A stretch of DNA of 64,000 nucleotides from Nonomuraea jabiensis (GCF_014204795.1 NZ_JACHMB010000001.1:1922001-1986000), one strand, 5' to 3'. Shown: positions 25,718 to 34,640, counted from the first letter of the stretch. The notes: generated by a model from the letters alone, not told the origin. Translations and numbers: made by a program.

Positions 25718-26200
25718 TCAGCGCGGGTGATCACCGCCCCGGATCTGATCGACCGCGTGCTGGAGAATCGGCGCGAGTACGGCGACGCCATCGCGTACGC
25801 CACCCGACGATCCGGGCAAATTAACGATCAAGGTGTTGCCCGCCTGGCCGGCCAGCCCTCTGGACAGAATCGAGGTCGGCACCTTTTCCCGATTCGCCAG
25901 CCGAATGGTCTCGGCTATCCCGGGAATTTCCCGAGAAATTACTCGGGCCGTCATCTCCGGGGTCAGGTCCATGGGCGTCAACCCGGTCCCCCCGGTGGTC
26001 ACGATGACGTCGTACCCCTGCGCCACCCCGTCACGGAGCGCTGCTTCGACCGGCTCCCCGTCGGGCACCACCAAGGGGCCCTCCACGACCTCGCAGCCCG
26101 CGTCGCGGCGCAGCAGGTCAACGAGCAGCGGCCCGGATTTATCCGCATAAACCCCGGCCGACGCCCGGTTCGACACGGTGATCACGAGTGCGCGGATCAT
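25718..26200 (-). CDS. MogA/MoaB-family molybdopterin adenylyltransferase
   Basis: This is a 160-residue MPT-binding-fold protein. TTGGTGLTPMDLTPE is the conserved GG(T/S)G motif contacting molybdopterin, and NTLIVNLPGSSGGV is the second conserved loop. It should activate molybdopterin by adenylylation before metal insertion. Its ATG overlaps the moaC stop (four bases), so it is coupled to moaC and glp. Confidence 0.9.
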   Translation of the reverse strand: MIRALVITVSNRASAGVYADKSGPLLVDLLRRDAGCEVVEGPLVVPDGEPVEAALRDGVAQGYDVIVTTGGTGLTPMDLTPEMTARVISREIPGIAETIRLANREKVPTSILSRGLAGQAGNTLIVNLPGSSGGVRDGVAVLAPILQHAVDQIRGGDHPR

Positions 26201-26679
26201 TCCGGCTCCCTGGTCCAGCGGCCGGTCTTGCCGCCCAGCTTCTCCTCCACCCGCACGTCGGTGATCACCGCGGCCGGATCGACCGCCTTGACCATGTCGA
26301 TCAGCGCCAGCGCGGCCACGGAGACCGCCGTCAACGCCTCCATCTCCACGCCGGTGCGGTCGGCCGTCTTGACGCGGCAGGTGATCGCCACGCCCCAGTC
26401 CTCGACGTCCAGCGTGACCTTCACGCCATGCAACGCGATCGGATGGCAGAGCGGGATCAGGTCGGGCGTCCGCTTCGCCCCCATGATCCCCGCGATCCGC
26501 GCCACGCCCAGCGCGTCGCCCTTGGGCACCTCGCCGGACCGCAGCAGCTCCACGACCTCGCCCGACAGCAGCACCCGCCCGGTCGCCGTGGCGGTGCGGG
26601 CCGTCACGTCCTTGGCGGAGACGTCCACCATGCGAGCGGCCCCGGTCTCATCCACATGGGTCAGCCCCGAGTCGCTCAC
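26197..26679 (-). CDS. moaC: Cyclic pyranopterin monophosphate synthase MoaC
   Basis: This is a 160-residue protein, the usual length for MoaC. Clear motifs are THVDETGAARMVDVSAKD at the N-terminus, LIPLCHPIALHGV (catalytic His region) and TGVEMEALTAVSVAALALID. The enzyme converts the 3',8-cyclo-GTP made by MoaA into cyclic pyranopterin monophosphate, the first committed molybdenum-cofactor step. It is co-transcribed between glp (stop overlaps its start) and mog. Confidence 0.95.
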   Translation of the reverse strand: MSDSGLTHVDETGAARMVDVSAKDVTARTATATGRVLLSGEVVELLRSGEVPKGDALGVARIAGIMGAKRTPDLIPLCHPIALHGVKVTLDVEDWGVAITCRVKTADRTGVEMEALTAVSVAALALIDMVKAVDPAAVITDVRVEEKLGGKTGRWTREPE

Positions 26680-27863
26680 AGCCGGATCACCTCGACAGTC
26701 GCCCCCTCGGGCAGCTCGGTCACGTCCTCCGCCACCACGATCAGCGCGTTCGCCGAGGCCAGGGCGGCGAGCTGGTGCGAGCCCTGCCCGTGCGCCGGCG
26801 ACACCGTGCCGTCCGAGGCCAGCACGCCGCGCAGGAACGACCGCCGCCCGGCGGGCGAGCGCACCGGCCCGGTCAGGCGGGCGGTCACCGATTCCGGCAG
26901 GTCCGCGGGGAGCCCGCGCATCTTGTCGAGCGCCGGACGTACGAACAGCATGAAAGACACAAAAGACGACACCGGGTTGCCGGGCAGCGCGAAGATCGGC
27001 ACCTGGTCCTCCCCCAGCACGCCGAACCCCTGCGGCATCCCCGGCTGCATCGCCACCTTCTCGAACCGGACGGTCCCCAGCGGCGACAGAGCCTCCTTGA
27101 CCGGCTCGTACGCCCCCATGGACACGCCACCGCTGGTGATGATCGCATCGGCCCGCATCAGGTGGGTGTCGAGCCGATCGAGGAGTACGCCCGGATCATC
27201 CCCGACGGACCCCGCCCGGAACCCCTCACCTCCGGCCTCCCGCACGGCGGCGGTCAGCGTGAAGCTGTTGGAGTCCCAGATCTGCCCGGGAGCCAGCGGA
27301 GCACCCGGCTCGACCAGCTCCGCGCCCGTCGAGATGACCACGACCCGGGGCCGGGGCCGCGCCCAGATCCGCCGCCGCCCCACCCCGGCGATGATCCCGA
27401 GCTGGGAAGGCCCGATCACCGTGCCCGGCTTGAGCACGACCTCACCGGCCTGCACGTCCTCCCCCGCCCGCCGGATCGCGTTGCCGGCGCTCACCGGGCG
27501 GGAGATCTGTACGGTGACCGTCCCGCCGTCCGTCCACTCGACCGGCACCACGGCATCGGCCCCGGCCGGCATGGGAGCACCGGTCATGATCCGTATGGCG
27601 TGCCCGGGCCCTATGGCCCGCAGCTCCTGGGACCCGGCCGCCACATCGTCCGTCACCGGCAACGTAACCGGAACATCCGAAATATCGGCAGCCCGTACGG
27701 CATAGCCATCCATGGCCGAGTTGTCGAACGGCGGCAGCGGCACCGGCGAGACGACCTCCTCGGCCAGCGTCGCCCCCAGCGCCTGCTCCAACTCCAGCTC
27801 CAGCGGCGCCAGCGGACGAACGGTGGCCAGGATCTCGGCCAGATGCTCGTCAACCGATTTCAT
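26676..27863 (-). CDS. glp: Gephyrin-like molybdotransferase Glp (MoeA family)
   Basis: This is a 395-residue MoeA-type protein. NSAMDGYAV is the domain III/I signature, SGGVSMGAYE and PGNPVSSFV are the MPT-binding loops, and a C-terminal beta domain (MoeA domain IV) finishes the protein. MoeA inserts molybdate into adenylylated molybdopterin. In Actinobacteria this locus-specific copy (Glp) is also reported to bind FtsZ and work with GlpR/SepX in division. The neighbourhood here supports the Glp identity. It overlaps galU by 14 bp and moaC by 4 bp. Confidence 0.92.
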   Translation of the reverse strand: MKSVDEHLAEILATVRPLAPLELELEQALGATLAEEVVSPVPLPPFDNSAMDGYAVRAADISDVPVTLPVTDDVAAGSQELRAIGPGHAIRIMTGAPMPAGADAVVPVEWTDGGTVTVQISRPVSAGNAIRRAGEDVQAGEVVLKPGTVIGPSQLGIIAGVGRRRIWARPRPRVVVISTGAELVEPGAPLAPGQIWDSNSFTLTAAVREAGGEGFRAGSVGDDPGVLLDRLDTHLMRADAIITSGGVSMGAYEPVKEALSPLGTVRFEKVAMQPGMPQGFGVLGEDQVPIFALPGNPVSSFVSFMLFVRPALDKMRGLPADLPESVTARLTGPVRSPAGRRSFLRGVLASDGTVSPAHGQGSHQLAALASANALIVVAEDVTELPEGATVEVIRL

Positions 27864-28752
27864 CGAGGAACTCCCGCAGCCACGGCACGAAATCGGGCGC
27901 CAGGTCCTCCCGGTCCGCCGCGAACTTCACCACCGTCCGCAAATAGTCAAGCTTGTCGCCGGTGTCGTACCTGCGGCCTCTGAACAGCACCCCGTGCACG
28001 GGCCCGCCCTCTCCGGACCCGCGTCCGGCGAGCGTGCGCAGCGCGTCGGTGAGCTGGATCTCACCCCCGCGGCCCGGCGGCGTGTTCTCCAGCACCTCGA
28101 ACACCGCGGGGTCGATCACATAGCGTCCGATGATCGCCCAGTTGGACGGCGCCTCGTCCACCGGCGGTTTCTCCACCAGGTCGGTCACGCGTACGACGTC
28201 GTCGTCGGCGGTGGCCTCGATGGTCGCGACGCCGTACAGGGAGACCTGCTCCTTGGGCACCTCCATCAGCGCGATCACGCTCCCCCCGAACGTGTCACGC
28301 ACCTCGATCATGCGCTTGAGCAGCGGATCGCGATAGTCGATCAGGTCGTCGCCGAGCAGGCAGGCGAAGGGGTGGCCGCCGACGTGCTGCTTGGCGCAGA
28401 GCACCGCGTGGCCGAGCCCCTTGGGCTCGCCCTGACGTACGTAGTGGAGCGTCGCCAGCGAGGCCGGCTCGCGTACCTGGGACAACCGGTGCTCGTCGCC
28501 CTTGGCCTCAAGGGCCTCCTCCAGCTCGAACGCGCGGTCGAAGTGGTCCTCGATGGAGCGTTTATTCTTGCCGGTGACCATGAGGACGTCGAGGAGCCCA
28601 GCGGAGGCTGCCTCCTCGACGACATACTGGATCGCGGGCTTGTCGACGATGGGCAACATCTCCTTCGGTGTCGCCTTGGTCGCCGGAAGGAACCGGGTGC
28701 CCAGACCCGCGGCGGGCACGACGGCTTTCGTCACAGGGTCGAAGTCAGCCAT
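27850..28752 (-). CDS. galU: UTP-glucose-1-phosphate uridylyltransferase
   Basis: This is a 300-residue nucleotidyltransferase. The N-terminal signature PAAGLGTRFLPATKATPKEM is diagnostic for GalU, followed by LPIVDKPAIQYVVEEA, AVLCAKQHVGGHPFACLLGD and VEKPPVDEAPSN. It makes UDP-glucose from UTP and glucose 1-phosphate, precursor for cell-envelope glycans and, potentially, for the aminosugar steps proposed for the island at 35.4-57.2 kb. It is the first gene of the galU-glp-moaC-mog-(GNAT)-sepX minus-strand block. Confidence 0.95.
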   Translation of the reverse strand: MADFDPVTKAVVPAAGLGTRFLPATKATPKEMLPIVDKPAIQYVVEEAASAGLLDVLMVTGKNKRSIEDHFDRAFELEEALEAKGDEHRLSQVREPASLATLHYVRQGEPKGLGHAVLCAKQHVGGHPFACLLGDDLIDYRDPLLKRMIEVRDTFGGSVIALMEVPKEQVSLYGVATIEATADDDVVRVTDLVEKPPVDEAPSNWAIIGRYVIDPAVFEVLENTPPGRGGEIQLTDALRTLAGRGSGEGGPVHGVLFRGRRYDTGDKLDYLRTVVKFAADREDLAPDFVPWLREFLDEIG

Positions 28753-28776
28753 GAGTAGACCCTAGTGGAGGTATGT

Positions 28777-29346
28777 GTGAACAAGCTGAACCTGCGTCGG
28801 GAGCTGATCTCGGCACGTGCCTCCCTCTCCCCCGAACAACAGCGGGCAAACTCCATCAAGATCCGCGAAACGCTGCTCGACCAGCCGTGGGTCCAGATGG
28901 CCGGTCTCGTGGCCTGCTACTGGTCAACGGGGTCGGAGCCGGATACGCACGGGCTCGTGTTCGCTCTCTGGAAACATGGAGCCACCGTTATCCTCCCCGT
29001 CCTGCTTGAGGACAATGACCTGGATTGGGCGGTGTACGACGGGCCGGACTCGCTCGCCCCGGGCCGCTTCGGGATCATGGAGCCGGTCGACACCCGCCGC
29101 GGCGTCGACGCCGTCCGCACCGCCGCCCTCGTGATCGTCCCGGCCCTGGCGGTGGACAGGACGACAGGTGTACGTCTGGGGCGCGGCGGCGGCTCGTACG
29201 ATCGTGCCCTGGCCAGGGTGGGTCCCAACGTCCCGACCGTCGCGCTGCTGCACGACGGCGAGCTGATCGACGGCATCCCGGCGGAGCCTCATGACCGGCA
29301 CGTCCGTTTTGCCGCAACCCCGGAGGGACTCACTAGGCTTATGTGA
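28777..29346 (+). CDS. 5-formyltetrahydrofolate cyclo-ligase
   Basis: This encodes 189 residues from GTG 28777. GGAGG at 28767-28771 lies 5 bases upstream and decides the start over the GTG at 28765. The ATP/folate-binding signature RLGRGGGSYDRALAR is near the C-terminus, and an N-terminal KxxLRRELISARASLS is typical. It converts 5-formyl-THF with ATP to 5,10-methenyl-THF. It is divergent from galU, an arrangement common in Actinobacteria. Confidence 0.92.
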   Translation: MNKLNLRRELISARASLSPEQQRANSIKIRETLLDQPWVQMAGLVACYWSTGSEPDTHGLVFALWKHGATVILPVLLEDNDLDWAVYDGPDSLAPGRFGIMEPVDTRRGVDAVRTAALVIVPALAVDRTTGVRLGRGGGSYDRALARVGPNVPTVALLHDGELIDGIPAEPHDRHVRFAATPEGLTRLM

Positions 29347-29369
29347 CCGCAGGTACGAGAGGGGGCCAG

Positions 29370-30875
29370 ATGACACTAGATGTCTGGCTTCTTCTGGGTG
29401 CCGCAATTGTCATCGCGGCCATCGCGTCCGTACGCATCGCGCACCGCACCGGCCTGCCCAGCCTGCTCGTGTTCCTCGGCTTCGGCCTGGTCCTGGGCGA
29501 GGCCGGGTTCGGGATCCCCTTCGACAACCCCCAGCTCGCCCAGCAGATCGGCCTGACGGCCCTGGCGGTGATCCTGGCCGAAGGTGGACTCACCACGAAC
29601 TGGTCTCATGTGCGGCGTTCGGTCCCCTTGGCCCTGATCCTGGCGACCGTGGGCGTGACGGTCAGCATCGTCGTGGTGGCGCTGGCCGTACAGGCACTTC
29701 TCGGCATAGACCAGACGACGGCGCTGATCCTCGGCGCGGTGCTGGCCTCCACGGACGCCGCCGCCGTCTTCTCCGTGCTGCGCAGACTGCCGCTCCCGCC
29801 CCGGCTGGCGGGCGTGCTGGAGGCCGAGTCCGGCTTCAACGACGCCCCCACGGTCATCGCCGTGATGCTGCTCAGCGGGGCGGGGCGCTCTTCGGCGTCC
29901 CCGGGAACGTTCCTCCTCGAGACCGCGGCCGAGCTGATCATCGGTGCCGCGGTCGGCCTGGCGGTCGGCCCCGCGGGCGCGTACGCGCTGCGCCGCGTCG
30001 CCCTCCCCGCCTCCGGCCTCTATCCGCTCGCTGTGCTTTCGCTCACATTCGTCTCGTACGGCGGGGCCGTGCTGCTGCACGGCTCGGGGTTCCTGGCCGT
30101 CTACCTGACGGCGTTGATCCTGGGCAATTCGCGGCTGCCGCACCGGGCGGCGACCAGGGGGTTCGCGGAGGGCGCCGCGTGGCTGGCGCAGATCGGGCTG
30201 TTCGTCATGCTCGGTCTGCTGGCCAGCCCCAAGGAGATGCCGTCGTCCATCGTGCCCGGCCTGATCGCCGGCACCGTCCTCGTGCTCCTGGCGCGGCCGC
30301 TCTCGGTCATGGCGAGCTCGCTGCTGTCGTGGGCGCTGCGCTTGGGCAGGGTGAGCTGGCGCGAACAGGCGTTCCTGTCGTGGGCGGGACTGCGCGGCGC
30401 GATCCCGATCGTGCTCGCCACCATCCCCTGGGCGTCGAACGTGGAGGGATCGAAGGAGATCTTCAACGAGGTCTTCGTGATCGTCATCGTGTTCACGCTG
30501 CTGCAGGGGCCGACGCTGCCCTTTGTGGCCCGGCTGCTCGGGGTGGCGGCGCCCGGGGAGGCACACGACCTGGAGGTGGAGGCGGCACCGCTCGAAGAGC
30601 TCAAGGCGGACCTGCTGCAGGTCAAGGTGTTTCCCGGCTCGCGGCTGCACGGCGTGGAGATCTTCGAGCTCCGCCTGCCCGCCGGGGCGCAGGTGACGCT
30701 GATCGTCCGTGACGGCAAATCCTTCGTCCCCACCGGTAATACCAGGATCAGGGTGGAGGACCAGATCCTGCTGGTCACCACCGCCTCCTGCCGTGACCAG
30801 GTCGAACGCCGCTTGCGCGCCGTGAGCCGCAGCGGAAAGCTGGCGGGTTGGTACGGAGAGCGGGGACTGGAATAG
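29370..30875 (+). CDS. Potassium/proton antiporter (CPA1/NhaP2-like) with C-terminal RCK-C domain
   Basis: This is a 501-residue integral membrane protein with 12-13 spans over the first 400 residues. LASTDAAAVFSVLRRL and ESGFNDAPTVIAVML carry the acidic residues (STDAA, FND) that define the ion pathway of the CPA families. The last about 90 residues (SRLHGVEIFELRLPAGAQVT) form a TrkA-C/RCK-C regulatory domain. It is expected to extrude K+ or Na+ for protons. ATG 29370 is chosen because GAGAGGGGG precedes it. Confidence 0.9.
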   Translation: MTLDVWLLLGAAIVIAAIASVRIAHRTGLPSLLVFLGFGLVLGEAGFGIPFDNPQLAQQIGLTALAVILAEGGLTTNWSHVRRSVPLALILATVGVTVSIVVVALAVQALLGIDQTTALILGAVLASTDAAAVFSVLRRLPLPPRLAGVLEAESGFNDAPTVIAVMLLSGAGRSSASPGTFLLETAAELIIGAAVGLAVGPAGAYALRRVALPASGLYPLAVLSLTFVSYGGAVLLHGSGFLAVYLTALILGNSRLPHRAATRGFAEGAAWLAQIGLFVMLGLLASPKEMPSSIVPGLIAGTVLVLLARPLSVMASSLLSWALRLGRVSWREQAFLSWAGLRGAIPIVLATIPWASNVEGSKEIFNEVFVIVIVFTLLQGPTLPFVARLLGVAAPGEAHDLEVEAAPLEELKADLLQVKVFPGSRLHGVEIFELRLPAGAQVTLIVRDGKSFVPTGNTRIRVEDQILLVTTASCRDQVERRLRAVSRSGKLAGWYGERGLE

Positions 30876-30942
30876 GCGTTTGACCTAATCGGTTACCATT
30901 AGCAGTCGCATCCCTCGAGTGCCAGACCTTAAGGAGGAGCGC

Positions 30943-31242
30943 GTGCCGACGTACCAGTACGCCTGCAACGACTGCGGCGAGCAGCTTGAGGTCGTTCAGA
31001 AGTTCACCGACGACGCGTTGACGATCTGCCCTGCTTGCGAGGGGAACCTGCGGAAGGTCTTCTCGGCTGTCGGCATCGTGTTCAAGGGTTCGGGCTTCTA
31101 CCGGACCGACAACCGCTCGTCGTCGACCTCGGCTTCCACGACGTCCTCTTCTTCCTCGTCGTCGAAGCCGGCGGAGAGCAAGTCCTCGGACACGAGCACG
31201 TCGTCGTCCCCTGCCGCCGCCCCCGCCGCAGCCTCCAGCTGA
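30943..31242 (+). CDS. FmdB-family zinc-ribbon protein
   Basis: This is a 99-residue protein. The start VPTYQYACNDCGEQLEVVQ with a second pair CPACEG gives the CxxC...CxxC zinc ribbon of the FmdB regulatory family. The C-terminal half is a disordered Ser/Thr/Ala-rich tail. AAGGAGGAGCGC directly precedes the GTG at 30943. Its function is poorly known and probably regulatory. Confidence 0.88.
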   Translation: MPTYQYACNDCGEQLEVVQKFTDDALTICPACEGNLRKVFSAVGIVFKGSGFYRTDNRSSSTSASTTSSSSSSSKPAESKSSDTSTSSSPAAAPAAASS

Positions 31243-31328
31243 CCCTTCCGCCGGCCTTTCCACCCCAGGACCTGGCCGCCCAGCGCCAACTGCCGCGGCC
31301 ACGGGGACCTGGACGGGTTTCGCGCGCG

Positions 31329-31455
31329 TACGTTTCCGCGTCGCGTCGGCATGTTTCGGCGTCGTGCCCGCACGTTTTCGCGTTGCGTCCGCACGTTTTC
31401 GCGGTGCGCCCGCACGTTTTCGCGGTGCGCCCGCACGTTTTTCGCGATGCGCCCG
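31329..31455. repeat. Six tandem 21-bp repeats
   Basis: Units of 21 bp (the last 22) start at 31329, 31350, 31371, 31392, 31413 and 31434. The two central units are identical (CGTTTTCGCGGTGCGCCCGC then A) and divergence increases outward on the left. As 21 is a multiple of 3, all frames stay open and give heptapeptide repeats (TCGRTAK on the minus strand), but no gene start or context supports translation. The rest of 31243-31745 has no gene. Confidence 0.85.
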
Positions 31456-31683
31456 CGCGCAAGGCCGTGTGCGGCGTCAGGCGGGGTCGCGTGCGCGCAC
31501 CGACACGGGACACAGGCCCGCGCGGGACCGATCTCGACCCGCGCCTCATGTACGCCCACGGCGGGCCCGCAGCCAGGCCCTCCGTCACCATGCGTGCGAT
31601 CTACACCCGCACCTGAACGGACCCGCGGGAAACCGGCACCGTCCACCACCACGGTGATGCACACGTCGGCAGCCGAAATCAAG

Positions 31684-31692
31684 TTATCCACA
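31684..31692 (+). other. Isolated consensus DnaA-box sequence
   Basis: TTATCCACA matches the DnaA-box consensus exactly, 54 bases before the MTA phosphorylase start. No cluster of boxes surrounds it, so it is not an origin. A regulatory or chance occurrence is likely. Confidence 0.35.
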
Positions 31693-31745
31693 GAACGGAA
31701 TTCGGCGTCCCCTGGCCCGTCCCCGATCCGGCTACTCTCTCGGCC

Positions 31746-32552
31746 ATGGTCACTCGCGCAGACATCGGCGTCATCGGCGGTTCCGGCTTCTACTCGCTGC
31801 TCGACGACGCGGAAGAGATCAAGCTCGCCACACCCTACGGCCCCCCGAGCGACGTCGTCACCGTCGGACGCATCGGCACCCGTTCGGTGGCGTTCATCCC
31901 CAGACACGGGCGAGATCACCGTTTCCCCCCACACCGCATCCCCTACCGCGCCAACCTCTGGGCTCTGCGCATGCTCGGCGTGCGCCAGGTGCTCGCCCCC
32001 AGCGCCGTAGGCTCCCTCAGAGCCGAGTACGGCCCGGGCGCCATGGTCATCCCCGACCAACTCGTAGACCGCACCTCAGGCCGCGTCCAGACCTATTACG
32101 ACGTGGACGGCGCGGTCCACGTCTCCTTCGCCGACCCCTACTGCCCGTCAGGCCGGGCCACCGCGGTGGAGACCGCCCGCTCCACCGGCTGGGAGACGGT
32201 CGACGGCGGCACCCTGGTGGTCATCGAGGGCCCGCGCTTCTCGACGCGGGCGGAGTCCCAGTGGTTCGCGGGCAACGGGTGGTCGATCGTCGGCATGACC
32301 GGCTTCCCCGAGGCCGTCCTGGCCCGCGAGCTGGCCCTCTGCTACACCTCGCTATCCCTGGTGACCGACCATGACGCCGGGGTGGAGGCCGGTCAGGGCG
32401 TCACGCATGACGAGGTCCTGGAGTTCTTCGCGCAGAACGTCACCCGCATGCGCACCTTGGTGGCGCAGACCGTACAAGCCCTCCCGGAAGAGCGCACCTG
32501 CCCCTGCAGGGCGGCGCTCGACGGCATCAAGCTCCCCTTCGAGCTGCCGTGA
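31746..32552 (+). CDS. S-methyl-5'-thioadenosine phosphorylase (PNP/MTAP family)
   Basis: This encodes 268 residues. IGVIGGSGFYSLLDD (phosphate loop), IPRHGRDHRFPPHRIPYRAN, VIEGPRFSTRAESQWF and SLVTDHDAGVE are all MTAP-family signatures. It should split 5'-methylthioadenosine with phosphate into adenine and 5-methylthioribose 1-phosphate for methionine salvage. The next gene starts within its stop (GTGA, 4-bp overlap). Confidence 0.92.
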   Translation: MVTRADIGVIGGSGFYSLLDDAEEIKLATPYGPPSDVVTVGRIGTRSVAFIPRHGRDHRFPPHRIPYRANLWALRMLGVRQVLAPSAVGSLRAEYGPGAMVIPDQLVDRTSGRVQTYYDVDGAVHVSFADPYCPSGRATAVETARSTGWETVDGGTLVVIEGPRFSTRAESQWFAGNGWSIVGMTGFPEAVLARELALCYTSLSLVTDHDAGVEAGQGVTHDEVLEFFAQNVTRMRTLVAQTVQALPEERTCPCRAALDGIKLPFELP

Positions 32553-33136
32553 TCCGGGCCTGGCTGATCCGCTACGGCCGTCGTCGCCGCCTCGTCGCGG
32601 CGGCGCTGGCCGCCCTGGCCGTCATGTCGGGCTTCATCGCCACCCGCCCCGAGCCGGCCCCCACGGTCCTGGTCGCGGCCCGCGACCTGTCTCCCGGCCT
32701 TCTCGGCCCGGGCGACCTGACCCCTGCGGCCCTCAACCATCCACCCACAGGTGCCGTACGCGCGGCCGCGGCGGGCCAGATCCTGGCGAGCCCCATGCGC
32801 AAGGGCGAGCCGCTGACGGATGTCCGCCTTCTCCACTCCTACCGGCTCCCACCGGGCATGGTCGCCACCCCGGTCCGCATCGCCGACGCCGCGACCGCGA
32901 GCCTCCTGACCCCGGGAGCCACGATCACCGTCCTGGCGGCCGGGGAGGAAACCCATCCGGCCCGCGCGGTAGCCGAAGACGTACGGATCATCACGATCCC
33001 CCGCACGCCCAAGACGACGAGCGAAACCCACGGCGCCCTGATCGTGCTCGCCACCACCCCGACCCAGGCCGCCGAACTCGCCTCCGCCCAGACGACCGGT
33101 CACCTTTCGATCACCATCAAATCTGACGCTACGTAA
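32549..33136 (+). CDS. SAF-domain membrane-anchored protein (CpaB/RcpC-like)
   Basis: This is a 195-residue protein. There is a basic N-terminus, one membrane span (about 20-38), then a SAF beta-clip domain (TVLVAARDLSPGLLGPGDLT, later GQILASPMRKGEPLT). CpaB/RcpC proteins of Flp pili share this layout, but no tad or pilus genes are nearby, so the role is open. It is translationally coupled to the phosphorylase and lies 22 bp before mscL. Confidence 0.82.
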   Translation: MIRAWLIRYGRRRRLVAAALAALAVMSGFIATRPEPAPTVLVAARDLSPGLLGPGDLTPAALNHPPTGAVRAAAAGQILASPMRKGEPLTDVRLLHSYRLPPGMVATPVRIADAATASLLTPGATITVLAAGEETHPARAVAEDVRIITIPRTPKTTSETHGALIVLATTPTQAAELASAQTTGHLSITIKSDAT

Positions 33137-33158
33137 TCACTCGGCTACGATTTTCGTC

Positions 33159-33551
33159 ATGAGCGGATTCAAGAAGTTCCTCATGCAGGGGAACGTCATC
33201 GACCTGGCCGTGGCGGTCATCATCGGGGCGGCCTTCAACTCGATCGTGCAGTCGTTCGTGGCCGACCTCCTCACCCCGCTGATCTCGGCGTTCGGCGGCC
33301 TGCCCGACTTCGCCTCGCTCAAGGTCACGGTCGGCCGGTCCAACTTCATGTACGGCAGCTTCATCAACGCGGTCATCTCGTTCCTGCTGGTCGCCGCGGT
33401 GATCTACTTCGTGCTGGTGAAGCCGTACACGCACCTCAAAGACCGCAGTGCCGCCAAGGTCGGATCGAAGACCCGCGACTGCCCCGAATGCCTGTCGGAA
33501 ATCCCCAGGGCCGCGTCCCGCTGCGCCTTCTGCAGCTCACAGGTCGCGTAG
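33159..33551 (+). CDS. mscL: Large-conductance mechanosensitive channel
   Basis: This is a 130-residue protein, the standard MscL size. The start KKFLMQGNVIDLAVAVIIGA is the diagnostic amphipathic S1 helix plus TM1, followed by AFNSIVQSFVADLLTPLISA. A second span (FINAVISFLLVAAVIYFVLV) precedes a soluble tail with two CxxC-type pairs (CPECLSEIPRAASRCAFC), a zinc-ribbon-like ending common in actinobacterial MscL. It protects against hypo-osmotic shock. Confidence 0.95.
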   Translation: MSGFKKFLMQGNVIDLAVAVIIGAAFNSIVQSFVADLLTPLISAFGGLPDFASLKVTVGRSNFMYGSFINAVISFLLVAAVIYFVLVKPYTHLKDRSAAKVGSKTRDCPECLSEIPRAASRCAFCSSQVA

Positions 33552-33557
33552 GGGCGG

Positions 33558-34640
33558 CTAGAGCAGCGAATCGATCTTGGGATCGTACTCCCAGTGCCAT
33601 GGCTCGAACGGGCCGGTGTAGGCCCAGGAAGGATGGAACCACCCGTACCTCTTCGAGTTCTTCTCCATCCAGACGAACTCCGCCGACCCGGACCTCTCCA
33701 CCCCACCACACAGGTCCACGGCCAGCCCGAGCCCGTGGTTGCTCCGCCCCGGCACGGCGGCGAACCCCGGCCGCCGGTAGTAGACCGACTGCTGCTCGGC
33801 CAGGCTCCGATAGGCGTCGGTGACGCACATGTTCTTCCCGAACCGCTTCCGATACGCCTCGTTCAGGCTCACGAACGCGATGGTGGCGTCGGCCCTCAGA
33901 CTGAAACCCTTCTGCTGCAACGGACAGAGCATGCTCTTCGGAATCAGCCCGTTGGGATAGTCGTTGGCCGTCGCCGCCCGCAACGGATTGCATCCCAGCG
34001 CCGCCCGGCCAACCTTGTCGATCTTGATGCCCATCTTCACGAGCGCGGCGGTCAGCGACTTCACGATCTTGTCGGAACGCTGCCGGAGCGTGTCCACCTC
34101 GGCCGCCAGCTGTGCCTCGGCCAGCAGGTTGCCCGCCCGCAGTTCCTGCGCCTCCGCGGCCAGCCCCTCGGCCTGCTTGTAGAGCGCACTGGTCTGTTCG
34201 ACGGCCTGCTGCCGTACGGAGACGATCTGAGTCACGTCGCTGAGCGCCCGCAGCGTGGTCTCGTCCGCGGTCCCGGACAGGAACGGCACGATCCCGTCCG
34301 CCACGATCGGCTGCTCATACAGCAGCTCGGCCATCTGCGACACCGGCTGCCGCATCACCGCGACCTTCTGCTCCAGCTCCTGCAGGGCCGCCAGCTTGGT
34401 CTTCAGCTGCTTCTCGGAGGCGGCGATGTCCGACCGCCGCTTCTCCAGTGCCTTGGTGGCATCCTCGAGCTCCTTGGCCGACCGCTCGGCCTCTTTGCGC
34501 AGCTCCGCCAGGTCGCCCGGCGCCTGCCGCTCCTGCTGCTGCACCACCTGCGCCTGAGCGCGCCCCTGCCCGGAAGGCACGAAAAGAGAAGCCACCGCCA
34601 TGACTACCGCGATCAGACCCGCTGATCGAGGGGCTGGCAC
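33558..34640 (-). CDS. Secreted M15-family D,D-carboxypeptidase with N-terminal coiled coil
   Basis: This encodes 360 residues from GTG 34640; GGAGGAG six bases upstream decides this start. Signal peptide residues are about 1-32. A long coiled coil (about 35-200, with KEAERSAKELEDATKALEKR) is followed by a VanY/M15 domain. CVTDAYRSLAEQQSVYYRRP, SNHGLGLAVDLCGG (metal-binding SxHxxGxAxD) and GWFHPSW plus EPWHWEY supply the zinc and catalytic residues. It probably trims peptidoglycan stem peptides. It is convergent with mscL, with only 6 bp between the stops. Confidence 0.9.
   Translation of the reverse strand: MPAPRSAGLIAVVMAVASLFVPSGQGRAQAQVVQQQERQAPGDLAELRKEAERSAKELEDATKALEKRRSDIAASEKQLKTKLAALQELEQKVAVMRQPVSQMAELLYEQPIVADGIVPFLSGTADETTLRALSDVTQIVSVRQQAVEQTSALYKQAEGLAAEAQELRAGNLLAEAQLAAEVDTLRQRSDKIVKSLTAALVKMGIKIDKVGRAALGCNPLRAATANDYPNGLIPKSMLCPLQQKGFSLRADATIAFVSLNEAYRKRFGKNMCVTDAYRSLAEQQSVYYRRPGFAAVPGRSNHGLGLAVDLCGGVERSGSAEFVWMEKNSKRYGWFHPSWAYTGPFEPWHWEYDPKIDSLL

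Noticed and set aside
31082..31591. Minus-strand protein with TCGRTAK heptapeptide repeats
   Set aside because: The repeats result from 21-bp tandem DNA units that stay open in every frame; the frame overlaps fmdB in antisense and has no ribosome-binding site.
31684..31692. Replication origin signal
   Set aside because: A single DnaA-box sequence with no neighbouring boxes and no dnaA/dnaN genes; too little for an origin.
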